Assembly (NCBI GenBank): GCA_023132365.1
Contig: JAGLYJ010000005.1
Coordinates: 1-31,677, forward strand
Source: Mycoplasmatota bacterium
Lineage (GTDB): Bacteria > Bacillota_I > Bacilli_A > Izemoplasmatales > Hujiaoplasmataceae
DNA: 31,677 nucleotides
Direction of reading: 5' to 3'
Below the pieces are notes generated by a model. The model had not been told where the DNA came from and searched no databases. It saw nothing but the letters and a program-made list of their open reading frames with translations. This document shows positions 1 to 8,684 of this stretch, in pieces (within the stretch, counting starts at the first letter, position 1; each line of letters begins with the position of its first letter). A program made the translations under genes and the position numbers.

Positions 1-504
1 GATCAAATTCGTAAAATTAACAATCAAAGATATTCAATGCTTAAAGAAACTGGAGTTCCTGACAAAGAAGCTATTAAGATTGTTTATGAAAGGCTATCGG
101 CTGTAGCAAATGCTGCATTTAAAGAATTTGTAAATGATAACTTCAGACCAGAAGATGAAAAGAAAATTACCGATAAAATTAAAGTGCAGAGTAAAGCCCT
201 TTCTATTTATCGAGACATAGAAAAAGTTCTTAAAGAACATTCTAAAGAATTATTGACTCAAAAAGCTATTGCTTCATTGAGCCTAAAGAATTATAAAGAA
301 GAACTAAAGAAAGAACAAGAATCTAAAAAACTTCAAAAAGAACTTGAAGCAGCAGAAGCTAGAAAAAGAGAAATTGATAAGAGGCTTCAAGAACAAGCTA
401 AGTCTATTGAAGAGAAAAAAAGATTGGAAAAAGCTAAAAAAGTATTAGAAGTTGCAGAAAAGGAAAGAAGAGAGAAAAAAATCAGGGAATTAAAAGAATA
501 TTAA
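1..504 (+). CDS. Partial charged coiled-coil protein of unknown function (C-terminal part)
   Basis: The frame is open from the first base of the window (codon 1 is GAT) and ends at TAA 502-504, so the real start lies upstream and at least 167 residues are present. An internal ATG at 37 has no ribosome site and is probably not the start. The second half is very rich in Lys and Glu and reads as a long continuous coiled coil (for example the EKKRLEKAKKVLEVAEKERR stretch), ending in KELKEY-like charged residues. There is no membrane segment in the visible part. It is followed, without a visible terminator, by a SipW-type secreted protein remnant and by sipW, whose own C-terminus is also a charged coiled coil. 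I do not recognise a family; a cytoplasmic tail of a membrane or surface protein is possible but cannot be judged without the N-terminus. Confidence 0.7.
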   Translation, partial: DQIRKINNQRYSMLKETGVPDKEAIKIVYERLSAVANAAFKEFVNDNFRPEDEKKITDKIKVQSKALSIYRDIEKVLKEHSKELLTQKAIASLSLKNYKEELKKEQESKKLQKELEAAEARKREIDKRLQEQAKSIEEKKRLEKAKKVLEVAEKERREKKIRELKEY

Positions 505-520
505 AATAAGAGGTGAGTTT

Positions 521-733
521 ATGATTAAGAAACGTTTATTCTTGTCACTTAGTGACTTTAATAGTGTCAGTGTTTTTGTTCGTATCCGCCTCTTTTGCAT
601 GGTTTGCTGAATCTGATATTCTTGATATTAGAGGAAACATTATTAATACGCAAGATATTGATGTTGAAACTAACGTTTTCATTTCTACAGATTAGTTGAT
701 TTAGTAGATTACAATTTTGAAACAATATATTAA
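521..733 (+). pseudogene. Frameshifted remnant of a SipW-dependent (TasA/CalY-like) secreted protein
   Basis: An ATG at 521 follows an AGAGGTGAG ribosome site and encodes MIKKRLFLSL, then hits TGA at 608. A one-base shift near 549 restores a signal peptide: VTLIVSVFLFVSASFAWFAE. The Ala-Trp-Phe-Ala motif just after the hydrophobic core is typical of short secreted proteins processed by SipW-type peptidases in Firmicutes and Mollicutes. That frame runs DILDIRGNIINTQDIDVE and stops at TAG 693-695. A second, opposite shift at about 692 returns to the first frame and gives LVDLVDYNFETIY before TAA 731-733. Repaired, the protein would be about 70 residues, well short of TasA or camelysin, so it is probably also truncated. 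Position directly before sipW matches the tapA-sipW-tasA arrangement known from Bacillus. Two sequencing indels are the alternative explanation. Confidence 0.65.
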
Positions 734-743
734 AACCTAGATT

Positions 744-768
744 AATGGAGTCTAAGCAAGACTCTATT
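744..768 (+). other. Hairpin between secreted-protein remnant and sipW
   Basis: AATGGAGTCT (744-753) pairs with AGACTCTATT (759-768) across a five-base AAGCA loop, ten pairs with one G-U. No T-run follows, so it is not a canonical terminator. It may stabilise or process the message just before the sipW ribosome site at 778-783. Confidence 0.45.
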
Positions 769-786
769 TAGATTATAGAGGTGCAG

Positions 787-1413
787 ATGAAAAAAACTTT
801 GAAAAAAGTGCTAAGTATTATTCCATATTTATTACTACTTATATCATTTATATTAATAATTCAAGTCGCAACTTCAATGAGGAAGGGAGAAACACCTACT
901 TTATTTGGCAAAGCGATTTTCTTTGTCGTTTCACCATCAATGGAAGACACAATTATAGCTGGTGATATCATTTTTGTTAATACAAATGTTGATAAATATA
1001 ATGTTGGCGATATAATTACATTTAGACAACCAACTGACACAAATATTATTATTACTCATAGAATCATTGAAATAGATATTATCTATGGAGTTTCTTACTA
1101 TACCACTCTAGGTGATAATAATTATGAATCACTAGATTGGGAAATAGACTTCACTGAAGATTACATAATTGGAAAATACTCAAGTAAGTCTGGATTTATC
1201 GGCAGTATATACCAATCAGTATTTTCTAATGGATTGAATGTTATATTTATTGGTATAGTTCTTGTATTTATTGTTATTGGCGGTATGGAAGTATTCAATA
1301 TTATTAATACATTGAAACAAGCTAAAGAGAAAATAGTACTTGAAGAAAAAGAAAAGTTAATTCAAGAAGAGTTAGAAAAACTACGCAAACAAAAAGAAAA
1401 TAGGAAAGAATAA
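787..1413 (+). CDS. sipW: SipW-like signal peptidase I (S26B, ER/archaeal type)
   Basis: Membrane signal peptidase that removes signal peptides from exported proteins. A first membrane segment lies at about residues 8-27. Box B reads SPSM with the nucleophile Ser51, followed by GDIIFV and GDIITF; the second catalytic box has THRI with His91 where the classical bacterial enzyme has Lys; TTLGDNN carries the conserved Asp. This Ser-His arrangement defines the S26B branch. A second membrane segment lies at about 150-170, followed by a cytoplasmic Lys/Glu-rich coiled-coil tail to residue 208. I start at ATG 787 because GAGGTG at 778-783 is spaced correctly for it; GTG 781, two codons earlier, overlaps that ribosome site. 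It ends one base before walJ, so the two are co-transcribed. Its likely substrate gene next door is broken, so other SipW-type substrates probably exist elsewhere. Confidence 0.87.
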   Translation: MKKTLKKVLSIIPYLLLLISFILIIQVATSMRKGETPTLFGKAIFFVVSPSMEDTIIAGDIIFVNTNVDKYNVGDIITFRQPTDTNIIITHRIIEIDIIYGVSYYTTLGDNNYESLDWEIDFTEDYIIGKYSSKSGFIGSIYQSVFSNGLNVIFIGIVLVFIVIGGMEVFNIINTLKQAKEKIVLEEKEKLIQEELEKLRKQKENRKE

Positions 1414-1414
1414 T

Positions 1415-2206
1415 ATGGAGTTTATTGTACTTGCAAGCGGATCTAAAGGGAACGCTACTTATTTAGAAATTGGCAATCATAAAATATTGATAGATTGTGG
1501 GTTATCTTATAAGCAGATTAAACTTAGATTAGCTGAAAAAGGCAAGAATTTAGATGGTTTATCAAAGGTGTTTATTACTCATGAGCATAGCGATCATGTT
1601 AAGGATTTAAGTATGGTTGCCAAGAATCATGATGTTGATATATATCTTAGTGAAGGGACATTAAGTCACCTTAAAAAGAAAATTAAATATGAAATTGATG
1701 TCAGAAAATTTAAGCCAGTATTACAAGAAGAAACTCTTGAATTTGATGGTTATCAAGTTATGCCTTTTATGGTCTATCATGATGCATATGAACCATTTGG
1801 ATATAAGTTTGTTGAAAACCAAAAATCTATAGTTTATATGACAGATACAGGATATTTTCCTGAAAGAAAATATCATTTGGTTAACAATGCAGAAGCATAT
1901 ATAATTGAAAGCAATCATGAGGTTGAAATGTTACTTGAAAGTAAGAGACCTTGGTTATTAAAAAGAAGGATATTAGATGATGAAGGTCATTTATCTAATG
2001 AAGATTCAGCGAACCTTTTACTTAACTTAGCTGGTGAGAAAACAAAAGTAATAGTGTTGGCTCATTTATCGGAAGAATGTAATATTGAAACGAGAGCCTT
2101 AGAAACATATAATAAAGTTTTTTTAGAACAGGGAGTTGACATCTATTCTTATAGAATAGTTGTTGCAAAACAAGACAAAGCTACTGAAATTATTTCAATT
2201 TCGTAG
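1415..2206 (+). CDS. walJ: WalJ/YycJ-family metallo-beta-lactamase-fold nuclease
   Basis: A 263-residue protein of the YycJ/WalJ family, metal-dependent hydrolases with reported 5'-3' DNA exonuclease activity, usually linked to the WalRK two-component locus and to DNA replication/repair. The N-terminal beta strand and LASGSKGN turn are characteristic. The metal-binding motif HEHSDH starts at His56 (His56, His58, Asp60, His61); further ligands are expected in the YHDAYEP, TDTGYF and VLAHLSEECN segments. The length matches the family. The ribosome site AGGAAAG lies inside the end of sipW, and the start is one base after the sipW stop. Here walRK, walH and walI are not adjacent; coupling to sipW is unusual relative to Bacillus. 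The terminator overlaps the last codons. Confidence 0.9.
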   Translation: MEFIVLASGSKGNATYLEIGNHKILIDCGLSYKQIKLRLAEKGKNLDGLSKVFITHEHSDHVKDLSMVAKNHDVDIYLSEGTLSHLKKKIKYEIDVRKFKPVLQEETLEFDGYQVMPFMVYHDAYEPFGYKFVENQKSIVYMTDTGYFPERKYHLVNNAEAYIIESNHEVEMLLESKRPWLLKRRILDDEGHLSNEDSANLLLNLAGEKTKVIVLAHLSEECNIETRALETYNKVFLEQGVDIYSYRIVVAKQDKATEIISIS

Positions 2207-2215
2207 TTTTTTTTT
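2181..2215 (+). terminator. Intrinsic terminator overlapping the 3' end of walJ
   Basis: CTAC(2181)-T-GAAATT pairs with AATTTC-GTAG(2206) around loop ATTTC, followed by nine T (2207-2215). The GTAG arm contains the TAG stop of walJ, so the whole hairpin is coding sequence. Confidence 0.75.
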
Positions 2216-2244
2216 ATAAAGTGTGAAACTTACTAAAAATGAGA

Positions 2245-2273
2245 TTGTCTTTAAAATACTTTTGCGTTATAAT
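2245..2273 (+). promoter_or_regulatory. Sigma-A-type promoter of nifJ
   Basis: TTGTCT (2245-2250), 17-base spacer, TATAAT (2268-2273). Initiation would fall near 2280, leaving a leader of about 40 bases before the AGGAGG at 2310-2315. Confidence 0.75.
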
Positions 2274-2321
2274 AAAATATGAATTATGCACTTAATTAAA
2301 TATTTATATAGGAGGTTGTTT

Positions 2322-5300
2322 ATGACAACAAAAAAAGTTTACCAGTCAATGGATGGAAATCAAGCTGCTGCATACACTGCATATGCTTTTACAGAAGTTG
2401 CTGGAATTTATCCAATTACGCCATCATCTCCAATGCCGGAGCATGTTGATAATTGGGCTTCACAAGGCAAGAAAAATTTATTCGGTATGCCTGTTAAAGT
2501 TGTAGAAATGCAATCAGAAGCTGGGGCTGCAGGTACAGTTCACGGCTCATTAATGGCAGGCGCCTTAACTACTACATTTACTGCATCTCAAGGGTTACTA
2601 CTAAAAATACCTAATATGTATAAAATTGCTGGTGAATTATTACCTGGTGTAATGCATGTTGCTGCTCGTTCACTTGCTGCACAATCATTATCTATCTTTG
2701 GTGATCATCAAGATATTTATGCAGCTAGAATGACTGGATTCTGTATGTTAGCTTCTGGATCAATTCAAGAAGTAATGGACTTAGGTGGAATTGCTCATTT
2801 AGCAGCAATAAAAGCTAATTTACCATTTATGCATTTCTTTGATGGATTTAGAACTAGTCATGAAGTAAACAAAATTGAAGTAATGGATTATGAAGTATAT
2901 GATCGTTTACTTGATAGAGAAGCTGTTAAGAAATTTAGAAATAGAGCATTAAATTCAGCTCATCCAGTAACAATGGGTACTGCTCAAAATGATGATGTTT
3001 ATTTCCAAGCAAAAGAAGTTCAAAGTAAATTTTATGTACCAGTTGCTGATATCGTAAATGAATATATGCAAGAAATATCTAAAGTAACAGGTAGACCTTA
3101 TGCTCCATTTACTTATTATGGTGATAAAGATGCTGAAAGAGTAATCATCGCTATGGGTTCTGTTACAGATACAATTAGAGAAGTTGTAGATAACATGAAT
3201 GCTAATGGAGAAAAAGTAGGATTATTGGCAGTACATCTATATCGTCCATTCTCAGAAAAATATTTCTTTGACGCTTTACCAAAAACAGTTAAAGCTGTTG
3301 CTGTTCTTGATAGAACAAAAGAACCAGGCGCGACTGGAGAACCATTATACTTAGATGTAAAATCTGTATTCTATGGAAAAGAGAATCAACCAGTTGTTGT
3401 TGGTGGTAGATATGGTTTATCAAGTAAAGATACAACTCCTGCACAAATATTTGCTGTATATAAAAATTTAGAAGGTCAATTTAAAGATGGTTTCACCATT
3501 GGTATCAATGATGATGTAATGCATACAAGTTTAGAATTAGAAGCTGCACCTCATACAATCGATGCTGATACTACGGAATTATTATTCTTTGGTTTAGGTA
3601 GTGATGGTACTGTTGGGGCTGTTAAAAATGTTTCTAAAATTATTGGTGATTATACTAATCTTTATGGTCAAGCTTACGCATCATATGATTCTAAAAAATC
3701 TGGTGGAGTTACAAGAATGCATTTGCGTTTTGGTAAAAATCCAATCCGTTCAACTTATCTAGTTAACTATCCTCATTTTGTTTCTTGTTCACAAGATAGT
3801 TACCTAACAAGATTCGATTTAATTAAGGGTATCAGAGAAGGCGGAACATTCTTACTTTCAACTTCAAATGAAGCAGAAGAAATGGAAGACTTATTACCTA
3901 ATAATGTTAAGAAAATATTAGCTGAAAGAAATGCTAAATTATATATTATTCACGCTTATGAATTAGCTAAAGAAATTGGAGAAGTGAAATTAGTTTCTAC
4001 TATTATGCAATCTGCTTTCTTTAAATTAAATCCTCAAATCATGTCTTTTGAGAAAGCTCAAGACGCAATGAAGAAATTTGTTAAAAAATCTTTCTCAAGT
4101 AAAGGTGAAGCAATAGTTAAGAAGAATTTCGAAGCGGTTGACAGAGGTGGAGATGCACTAATTGAAGTGAAAGTTAATCCTGAATGGGTTAAATTAACTC
4201 ATTCTGTTGAAGTTGATGAATCAAGACCTGATTTTGTAAAAAATATCGCTGATAAAGTAAATGCAATTGAAGGATATGATTTACCAGTTTCTGCTTTTGT
4301 TGGTATTGAAGATGGACAAATTCCAAATGGAACAACACAATATGAAAAACGTGGAGTTGCAGAAGAAGTATCAACTTGGATTTCAGAAAACTGTATTCAA
4401 TGTAATCAATGTGCTTATGCTTGTCCTCATGCTTGTATACGTCCAATATTGGCTACTGAAGAAGAAGTTGCTAATGCACCGGTAGATGCAACTTGGATAG
4501 ATGCTAGGGGTAAAGGTTTAGAAGGCCTTAAATACCGTATAGAAGTATCTGTACTTGATTGTACTGGATGTGGTGTATGTATTAACACTTGTCCTGCAAA
4601 AACTAAAGCATTGGAATATACACCTCTAAAAGAGAATATTGAAAACAAAGAACATGTCCTAGCTGACTATTGCTATGATGAAGTCACATATAAAGATAAT
4701 CTATTAGGTAAAAACACATACAAAAATGTAATGTTTGCTAAACCATACATTGAATTCTCAGGAGCATGTGCTGGGTGTGGAGAAACTCCATATATCAAAT
4801 TTGCTACACAATTATTCGGTGAAAGAATGGTTATTGCTAATGCAACAGGATGTACATCAATTTATGGTGGATCATTCCCTGCTGCACCTTATACAAAAGA
4901 CAAAAATGGTAGAGGTCCAGCTTGGGCTAACTCATTATTCGAAGATAATGCAGAATATGGATTTGGTATGAGAATTGCACAAAACACAATTAGAGATAGA
5001 ATGCAGAATATTATCGTTACAGAAAATGATTCATTCAAAGGCGAATTAAAAGAATTACTTAATGAATGGCTTGAAAATCGTCAAGATGGTGATAAAACAC
5101 TTGAACTATCTAAAAAAATTATTCCTTTATTGGAAAAAGAAACTAGTGTTCCAGCTAAAGATTTATTAGAAATAAAAGATTTCTTCGTAAAACAATCTAC
5201 TTGGATTATTGGTGGAGACGGATGGGCTTATGATATTGGTTATGGTGGATTAGACCACGTTATAGCTAATGAGGAAGATGTAAATATTTTAGTTGTAGAT

Positions 5301-5864
5301 ACAGAGGTTTATTCAAATACAGGTGGACAATCATCTAAAGCTTCAAGGGCGGCATCAATTGCTAAGTTTACAGCTTCAGGGAAACCTGGTAAGAAAAAAG
5401 ATTTAGGCGCGTTAGCGATGTCTTATGAACATGTTTATGTAGCTTCAATAAGTCACGGAGCTAATGCAACTCAAGTTCTAAAAGCAATGAAAGAAGCTGA
5501 AAATTATCCAGGGCCATCAATTATTCTAGCTTATTCTCCATGTATTGCACATGGTATTAAAGGTGGATTAGGAAATTCTCATCAAGAAGCTAAACTAGCT
5601 ACTGAATGTGGATACTGGCCAATTTATCGTTACGATCCTCGTTTAATTGAACAAGGTAAAAATCCTCTTCAAATAGATTCAAGAGAACCTAAATGGGAGA
5701 AATATCATGATTACTTATTAAACGAAAATCGTTATCATCAATTAGTAAAATCTAATCCTGAAAGAGCAGAAAGATTACTACACAAAAATGTTGTAGATTC
5801 TAAGAAACGTTGGGCAATGTACAAACGCCTAGCAGCTATGGATTATTCGGAAATTATTGAATAA
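2322..5864 (+). CDS. nifJ: Pyruvate:ferredoxin (flavodoxin) oxidoreductase
   Basis: A homodimeric cytoplasmic enzyme that oxidises pyruvate with CoA to acetyl-CoA and CO2 and passes electrons to ferredoxin or flavodoxin. The 1180-residue single chain carries all usual domains in order: pyrimidine-binding domain with the ITPSSPMPEH motif near the N-terminus, the gamma domain, a two-cluster ferredoxin domain (CIQCNQC from Cys691, ending CPHAC; CTGCGVC from Cys747, ending CPAKT), then the TPP domain with GACAGCGETP (first Cys 816), GCTSIYGG (Cys844), the GDGWAYDIGYGGLDH TPP/Mg motif and SPCIAHG (Cys1074), which supply the proximal cluster ligands. The start is ATG 2322 behind AGGAGG; an in-frame ATG at 2286 precedes that site and is not used. 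Monocistronic, with its own promoter and terminator. It indicates anaerobic pyruvate metabolism and a demand for Fe-S clusters met by the SUF genes at 10315-15091. Confidence 0.97.
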   Translation: MTTKKVYQSMDGNQAAAYTAYAFTEVAGIYPITPSSPMPEHVDNWASQGKKNLFGMPVKVVEMQSEAGAAGTVHGSLMAGALTTTFTASQGLLLKIPNMYKIAGELLPGVMHVAARSLAAQSLSIFGDHQDIYAARMTGFCMLASGSIQEVMDLGGIAHLAAIKANLPFMHFFDGFRTSHEVNKIEVMDYEVYDRLLDREAVKKFRNRALNSAHPVTMGTAQNDDVYFQAKEVQSKFYVPVADIVNEYMQEISKVTGRPYAPFTYYGDKDAERVIIAMGSVTDTIREVVDNMNANGEKVGLLAVHLYRPFSEKYFFDALPKTVKAVAVLDRTKEPGATGEPLYLDVKSVFYGKENQPVVVGGRYGLSSKDTTPAQIFAVYKNLEGQFKDGFTIGINDDVMHTSLELEAAPHTIDADTTELLFFGLGSDGTVGAVKNVSKIIGDYTNLYGQAYASYDSKKSGGVTRMHLRFGKNPIRSTYLVNYPHFVSCSQDSYLTRFDLIKGIREGGTFLLSTSNEAEEMEDLLPNNVKKILAERNAKLYIIHAYELAKEIGEVKLVSTIMQSAFFKLNPQIMSFEKAQDAMKKFVKKSFSSKGEAIVKKNFEAVDRGGDALIEVKVNPEWVKLTHSVEVDESRPDFVKNIADKVNAIEGYDLPVSAFVGIEDGQIPNGTTQYEKRGVAEEVSTWISENCIQCNQCAYACPHACIRPILATEEEVANAPVDATWIDARGKGLEGLKYRIEVSVLDCTGCGVCINTCPAKTKALEYTPLKENIENKEHVLADYCYDEVTYKDNLLGKNTYKNVMFAKPYIEFSGACAGCGETPYIKFATQLFGERMVIANATGCTSIYGGSFPAAPYTKDKNGRGPAWANSLFEDNAEYGFGMRIAQNTIRDRMQNIIVTENDSFKGELKELLNEWLENRQDGDKTLELSKKIIPLLEKETSVPAKDLLEIKDFFVKQSTWIIGGDGWAYDIGYGGLDHVIANEEDVNILVVDTEVYSNTGGQSSKASRAASIAKFTASGKPGKKKDLGALAMSYEHVYVASISHGANATQVLKAMKEAENYPGPSIILAYSPCIAHGIKGGLGNSHQEAKLATECGYWPIYRYDPRLIEQGKNPLQIDSREPKWEKYHDYLLNENRYHQLVKSNPERAERLLHKNVVDSKKRWAMYKRLAAMDYSEIIE

Positions 5865-5881
5865 ATAAATATTGTTATTAA

Positions 5882-5908
5882 ATGGCACCCAAATTGGGTG
5901 TCATTTTT
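5882..5908 (+). terminator. Intrinsic terminator of nifJ
   Basis: ATGGCACCC (5882-5890) pairs with GGGTGTCAT (5896-5904), one G-T pair, loop AAATT, followed by a T-run to 5908. Confidence 0.85.
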
Positions 5909-5978
5909 AACTTTGCTCACAAATAAATCACTAACAACAAGTTATTTGCTCGAAAATAAATTATCAGGCAAAAAAGAT

Positions 5979-6007
5979 TTTAAAATAAGTCACTTTTGTT
6001 ATATAAT
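5979..6007 (+). promoter_or_regulatory. Probable promoter of the PrsA-like lipoprotein gene
   Basis: TATAAT at 6002-6007 with a weak TTTAAA -35 at 5979-5984 and a 17-base spacer. The stretch 5909-6040 holds nothing else recognisable. Confidence 0.5.
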
Positions 6008-6040
6008 ATATTAGATATAATTATTTAAGGAGTTTATAAT

Positions 6041-8638
6041 ATGCGCATATTAACTAAAAGATTTTTAATAACATTCCTATCTGTATTTTTAGGATTGGGT
6101 ATCGTTGCTTGCAGCAATGATACAGAAATAACAACACCAAATGATTCAAAAATACCTAATATTACAAATCCTGATGAAATCTATATTTCAACGGATAATT
6201 TTAATATTACTTATGGTGACTTATACGAGGAACTTAAAAGGAATGACGGGTTAAATCAACTTCTTATGATGGTTGATTCAGATCTTATTAGTAGTTATGT
6301 TTCAGCTGTTACTGAAACTGAATTAGCTAATAAAATTATAGAAATGACATATGGTACTGATGACGAAGAAGATATTGCTGAGTTATCTATTGAGGATAAA
6401 GCAGATCTTGAAAAGAGCTTCAATGATAGTATGTATCTACTAGGGTATGGAGATAATCCAAATGATTATGTAAAAATAATTGTTGCTAGAGAGAAATACG
6501 CTGAAGCACAGTTAAGCGATGTTGCTAATGTAGAGGAATCTTGGTATGCAAGTCCTTCTGTTATAGCAAGTGAATATACTAGTGATTATTATGACGATAT
6601 TAGGAGTATAAAAATCGGATTTGCATCTGAATCGGAAGCTAATGCCACGTTAAGGAATTTAAATCTTGTTTCTAAAGATGGAGATTTATTACTATATATT
6701 GGCGCAACACCTCTTGAAGATGTTCCAAGTAACAAACTTGATGAAACTAATACAAGAAGTTTAACTGATGCTGAATTGTTAAATAAATTTTTAATTATGT
6801 ATAATCAAAATTATGGAGCTTATAACGCTGAAGTCGATGAAGATTCTACATATACAGAAGTTTTAGCAATGGATGATTTTGTTCATGAATATGATGAATT
6901 AACTTCATTCAGTTTAGCGCTTACTAATTTCGTTTACAAAACATTAGGAACATATCAAAATGTTCAAGAAGATGTTGATGACACACCTTTCTATACATAT
7001 GCACCAGTAAGATATATTGCTTCTACTAATTCATATTATTTTATGATTCTTAATTTAGATAGAACTGATAAAGTTGATTTATCTGATTTTGATGGGGATG
7101 CAGCAGCTCTTGAAGCATTAATTGGAACTGATAAATACAATGAAATTTTAAATGATGCTAATGAAGCCAATCTTAACTCTTCAAACTTTGCTAATTATAG
7201 AATGGCTGAATTAAGAGAAGAACATGGATTTGAGATTTATGATTACTACTTAGCGCTTGATTATATGCTTCTTAATTTGGGCTTTGAAGGTAATGCAGAA
7301 GGAAGTGAAACGATTATTGTTAAGTATGATGATGCAGAAATTACTGCAGATCAATTACTTACTTATAGTATGAATAAAAACGCACCAATAAGCGCTATAT
7401 ATGCAGCACAATCTATAGCTGTATTTGCTTCGCACTTTGAAGATTTATATTGCGATGCTGAGAGTGAATGTGAATTTGACATTAGTAAGAATGAATCAGA
7501 TTTAATAACTCAACATATAGCTGATATGGAAACACAAAAAGCAGAGTTTCAAGCTGGATACTACTCGACATATTACAGTTATGATGAATACATCTATTTA
7601 GCATATGGCGTTCACAGTGAGACTGAATTATTATCAAGGCTTTTTGTGAATTCAACAATACGTCCATACTATATCTATGATGCAATTAGAGCTAATGATT
7701 ACGAAGTTTTAGAAACATTATTAACTTTAGTGCAACCATATTATGATAATTACTTTAGTTTAGAAATTGAACATTTATTAATTTATGTTGATAGAGATGA
7801 GAATGCTTCTCCTGATAATTATGATGATTTCTATGAAGGATTATCAGACACTACTGAATACGACCAAAAACTTCTAGATTTCACTCAAGCAATTAGAGAT
7901 TATTTAGATGTAGATGATAACTCAATTATTTCTTTAAGAAACGAATATGATGAAGCAAAAAGTGATGATCCTACCTGGGGTGAATTTATTAATTATGGTT
8001 TCTATGTTAAATTTGAAGCTTTAGGAGATAAAACATATAAGGAAGCAGAAGCAATTTATGAAGAAGTTTTTGTGGATGGTTTAATAGATATATACCAAGT
8101 ATACCTAGAAGATGAAAATATTAATGAAGATTATATATATGGAGATGAATTAATTCAATCTTCATATGGTGTTCATTTAATTAAAGTATCTAAGGGAGAT
8201 GATTTTGATCGTCCTAGTGGTCTATTTGAAATGGAATATGATGCAACTACAGGTGATCCATTATATTTGCCTGAATTAGTAAATGAAAATGAGGCTTTTA
8301 CATTAGATCAATTGAAAGTTTATGCTGATTATCGTTTTGCTAGTATAGTAGCTGAAACTGGAGATTTAGAAGCGATTTATGGGTTAGTAAAACCAGAAAT
8401 GCCTGAAGAGCTCGAAAAAGCTTTTGATATGTATTTTGGTGATCTATATGATGCATATTATGTGATTGGATATCTTAATACAATAATTGGAGCCGAAATA
8501 TTGGCTGGTGAATACACTAATGAAAATCCAAGCTATTGTACAATGTCTGAAGCTGAATTTGATGTTCGAATTCAAAATATGAAAGATATATATATGTACC
8601 AAATTTTTGCTGACTATGACAAAGGAATTACTGAATAA
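6041..8638 (+). CDS. Large PrsA/parvulin-type foldase-like lipoprotein
   Basis: An 865-residue secreted lipoprotein. A signal peptide with Lys/Arg start and hydrophobic core ends in lipobox GIVAC with Cys24 as lipidated residue. A SurA/PrsA-like N-domain follows (about 44-170; ITYGDLYEEL resembles the usual INGxxIT..DL pattern). A second copy of the same type of helical region starts near residue 425 (EITADQLLTYSMN) and runs to the RPYYIYDAIR segment. A parvulin-like domain spans about 574-720, starting IEHLLIYVD and ending SSYGVHLIKVSKGDD, the strand pair that closes parvulin folds; the central part is strongly diverged and contains an extended helical insertion, so peptidyl-prolyl isomerase activity is uncertain. 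The remainder is acidic and helical. PrsA normally has about 290 residues, so this is a threefold larger variant. Probable role: folding of exported proteins at the outer face of the membrane. Single-gene unit with terminator. Confidence 0.75.
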   Translation: MRILTKRFLITFLSVFLGLGIVACSNDTEITTPNDSKIPNITNPDEIYISTDNFNITYGDLYEELKRNDGLNQLLMMVDSDLISSYVSAVTETELANKIIEMTYGTDDEEDIAELSIEDKADLEKSFNDSMYLLGYGDNPNDYVKIIVAREKYAEAQLSDVANVEESWYASPSVIASEYTSDYYDDIRSIKIGFASESEANATLRNLNLVSKDGDLLLYIGATPLEDVPSNKLDETNTRSLTDAELLNKFLIMYNQNYGAYNAEVDEDSTYTEVLAMDDFVHEYDELTSFSLALTNFVYKTLGTYQNVQEDVDDTPFYTYAPVRYIASTNSYYFMILNLDRTDKVDLSDFDGDAAALEALIGTDKYNEILNDANEANLNSSNFANYRMAELREEHGFEIYDYYLALDYMLLNLGFEGNAEGSETIIVKYDDAEITADQLLTYSMNKNAPISAIYAAQSIAVFASHFEDLYCDAESECEFDISKNESDLITQHIADMETQKAEFQAGYYSTYYSYDEYIYLAYGVHSETELLSRLFVNSTIRPYYIYDAIRANDYEVLETLLTLVQPYYDNYFSLEIEHLLIYVDRDENASPDNYDDFYEGLSDTTEYDQKLLDFTQAIRDYLDVDDNSIISLRNEYDEAKSDDPTWGEFINYGFYVKFEALGDKTYKEAEAIYEEVFVDGLIDIYQVYLEDENINEDYIYGDELIQSSYGVHLIKVSKGDDFDRPSGLFEMEYDATTGDPLYLPELVNENEAFTLDQLKVYADYRFASIVAETGDLEAIYGLVKPEMPEELEKAFDMYFGDLYDAYYVIGYLNTIIGAEILAGEYTNENPSYCTMSEAEFDVRIQNMKDIYMYQIFADYDKGITE

Positions 8639-8642
8639 ATTT

Positions 8643-8667
8643 AAAGTGCGAAATTTTCGCACTTTTT
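8643..8667 (+). terminator. Intrinsic terminator after the PrsA-like gene
   Basis: AAAGTGCGAA (8643-8652) pairs with TTCGCACTTT (8656-8665), three-base loop, T-run to 8667. Confidence 0.85.
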
Positions 8668-8684
8668 AAATCTGGGGGTTTTTC

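Noticed and set aside
4189..4971. Several open frames on both strands within the ferredoxin and TPP domains of nifJ
   Set aside because: All are shadows of the intact nifJ frame with its cysteine motifs.
8153..8212. Full catalytic parvulin domain in the PrsA-like lipoprotein
   Set aside because: Only the start (IEHLLI) and the closing YGVHLIKV strand are clear; the core is too diverged to claim isomerase activity by eye.
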